NCBI GenBank assembly: GCA_002449915.1
Contig: DJXY01000137.1
Location: 1 to 13,194 of the forward strand
Length of the DNA stretch: 13,194 bases
From: Oribacterium sp. UBA6992
GTDB taxonomy: Bacteria; Bacillota; Clostridia; Lachnospirales; Lachnospiraceae
Direction of reading: 5' to 3'
Below are positions 12,315-13,194 of the stretch, piece after piece. A program made the translations under genes and the position numbers. Each line of letters opens with the position of its first letter. Position 1 is the first letter of the stretch. The notes beneath the pieces were generated by a model, which worked only from the letters and a program-made list of their open reading frames with translations, was not told where the DNA came from and made no database searches.

Positions 12315-13194
12315 TCAGTACATAATATTGGCTCCGCCATCCGTTCCATCTCCTTCTGCCGCTTCCATCGTATCTGCGGGCTTCAGCTGATCTCCCTCAT
12401 TAAGACCGTCACCGGTCACTGCAGCGTAATAATCTGTCTTTAAGTCAACCGTAACCGGGATCTGCGTTTCACTTCCGTCCGCCCCGACAACTGTAACCGA
12501 GCTTGTACCATCTGCATCTGTTGTGATCGTACTGATCGGCACCGTCAGCGCATCCGGCTTCTCATCCTCAATAATGGTTACCTTTGCAGACATGCCAAGA
12601 CGAAGGCGGTCATTTGGATCCTGCAGTGTGATTTCCACCGGATAATTACCGGAGCTGCTCGTCGTTGTCGTATTGTTGGAAACAGACGTCGTCGTGGAGG
12701 GAAGCGGTGCAACAAAGCTGAGTGTACCCGGCATCTCAAGATCCCCTGTTGTTTTGGTTGTAACGGCTGCGCGCATGCCCTGTGAAACATCACTCACATC
12801 ATACTGGTTGACTTCTGCTGACACCTTGTAGCCTGCAGTATTCTGAATTGTGGCGATAATCTCGCCTTTATATGCCTTACCTTCCTGCACCTCGATACCG
12901 GTGACAATGCCGTCAATCGGTGCAACGATTGTTGCTTTCTGAATCTGCTCCTTGATCTTATCTACCTCATTCTGTGCGTTCATCTGCTCACTCTCTGCAG
13001 AAAGTCGTGCAGTACCCGCCTGGGACTTACTGTCCTCTAGGGATTTCTGATTGTTCCGGTTGGTATCCTGTGCAGCATTTTGATTTTTACTTAGCTCGGA
13101 TGTAAGAGACTTACTGTTATCCTGCGCGGTTTTCAGTTTCTCCTCTGCTGCAGTCCTTTTACTCTGTGCCTCCTGGAGCTTGCTTTTAAGATCG
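12315..13194 (-). CDS. Membrane fusion protein (HlyD/MacA/YknX family), N-terminus beyond window
   Basis: The frame is open to the right edge, so the N-terminal membrane anchor and first lipoyl half are missing; 292 residues are visible. They begin with a long alpha-helical hairpin segment rich in K, E, Q and S (LKSKLQEAQSKRTAAEEKL through EVDKIKEQIQKA). The second lipoyl half and barrel follow (ATIVAPIDGIVTGIEVQEG, then GYKVSAEVNQYDVSDVSQG), and then a C-terminal proximal domain (LTVPISTITTDADGTSSV). A Thr/Ser/Asn-rich insert (STTTSVSNNTTTTSSSG) interrupts the barrel. In Gram-positive relatives such proteins stand on the outer membrane face and link substrate to the ABC pair without an outer-membrane channel. 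It is the first visible gene of the efflux operon; the gene ends in an acidic Gly-rich tail. Confidence 0.93.
   Translation of the reverse strand, partial: DLKSKLQEAQSKRTAAEEKLKTAQDNSKSLTSELSKNQNAAQDTNRNNQKSLEDSKSQAGTARLSAESEQMNAQNEVDKIKEQIQKATIVAPIDGIVTGIEVQEGKAYKGEIIATIQNTAGYKVSAEVNQYDVSDVSQGMRAAVTTKTTGDLEMPGTLSFVAPLPSTTTSVSNNTTTTSSSGNYPVEITLQDPNDRLRLGMSAKVTIIEDEKPDALTVPISTITTDADGTSSVTVVGADGSETQIPVTVDLKTDYYAAVTGDGLNEGDQLKPADTMEAAEGDGTDGGANIMY

Overview
The window looks like chromosomal DNA of a Gram-positive Clostridia member, most likely Lachnospiraceae. This rests on secreted proteins built from W/Y-rich cell-wall-binding (choline/glucan-binding type) repeats, AGGAGG-type ribosome binding sites, OmpR-type two-component systems, a MacAB/YknXYZ-like ABC efflux operon without an outer-membrane partner, and moderate G+C. 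The family assignment is inference. Nearly everything is on the minus strand; only one small gene (5399-5791) is on the plus strand.

Reading the minus strand from the right edge: a membrane fusion protein (cut by the window edge), an ABC ATPase and an FtsX/MacB-type permease form a tight operon (13194-10339). About 100 bases later come an OmpR-family response regulator, a full-length sensor kinase and a secreted protein with an N-terminal beta-rich domain plus wall-binding repeats (10236-7314). After a 133-base gap there is an iron-type alcohol dehydrogenase (7180-6014), closed by a perfect 15-bp stem terminator. The small plus-strand wall-binding protein converges on it.

A 489-base divergent intergenic region (4910-5398) is rich in repeats: a 13-bp degenerate tandem repeat, a 7+4+7 direct repeat, a 39-bp-spaced direct repeat and several TGCAT words. 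To its left lies a 507-residue acidic wall-binding protein (4909-3386). A second two-component module follows: response regulator (3053-2334), kinase gene (2337-1470) and another wall-binding protein (1254-667). Last comes the start of a secreted NEW3-like domain protein (504-1, cut by the window edge).

Three observations stand out. (1) The kinase of the second module is broken: its sensor half joins directly, and out of frame, to its ATPase half, so the second membrane helix, HAMP and the phospho-acceptor histidine region are gone. (2) The order regulator - kinase - wall-binding protein occurs twice, and none of the four wall-binding proteins has a recognisable enzyme domain. (3) Several intergenic regions carry short direct repeats phased at 11 bp (7-bp half-sites, 4-bp spacers), the geometry typical of OmpR/PhoB-family regulators. 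Three of these, around the second module, share a TTTCA-N6-TTTCA-like pattern on the minus strand and may form a local regulon.
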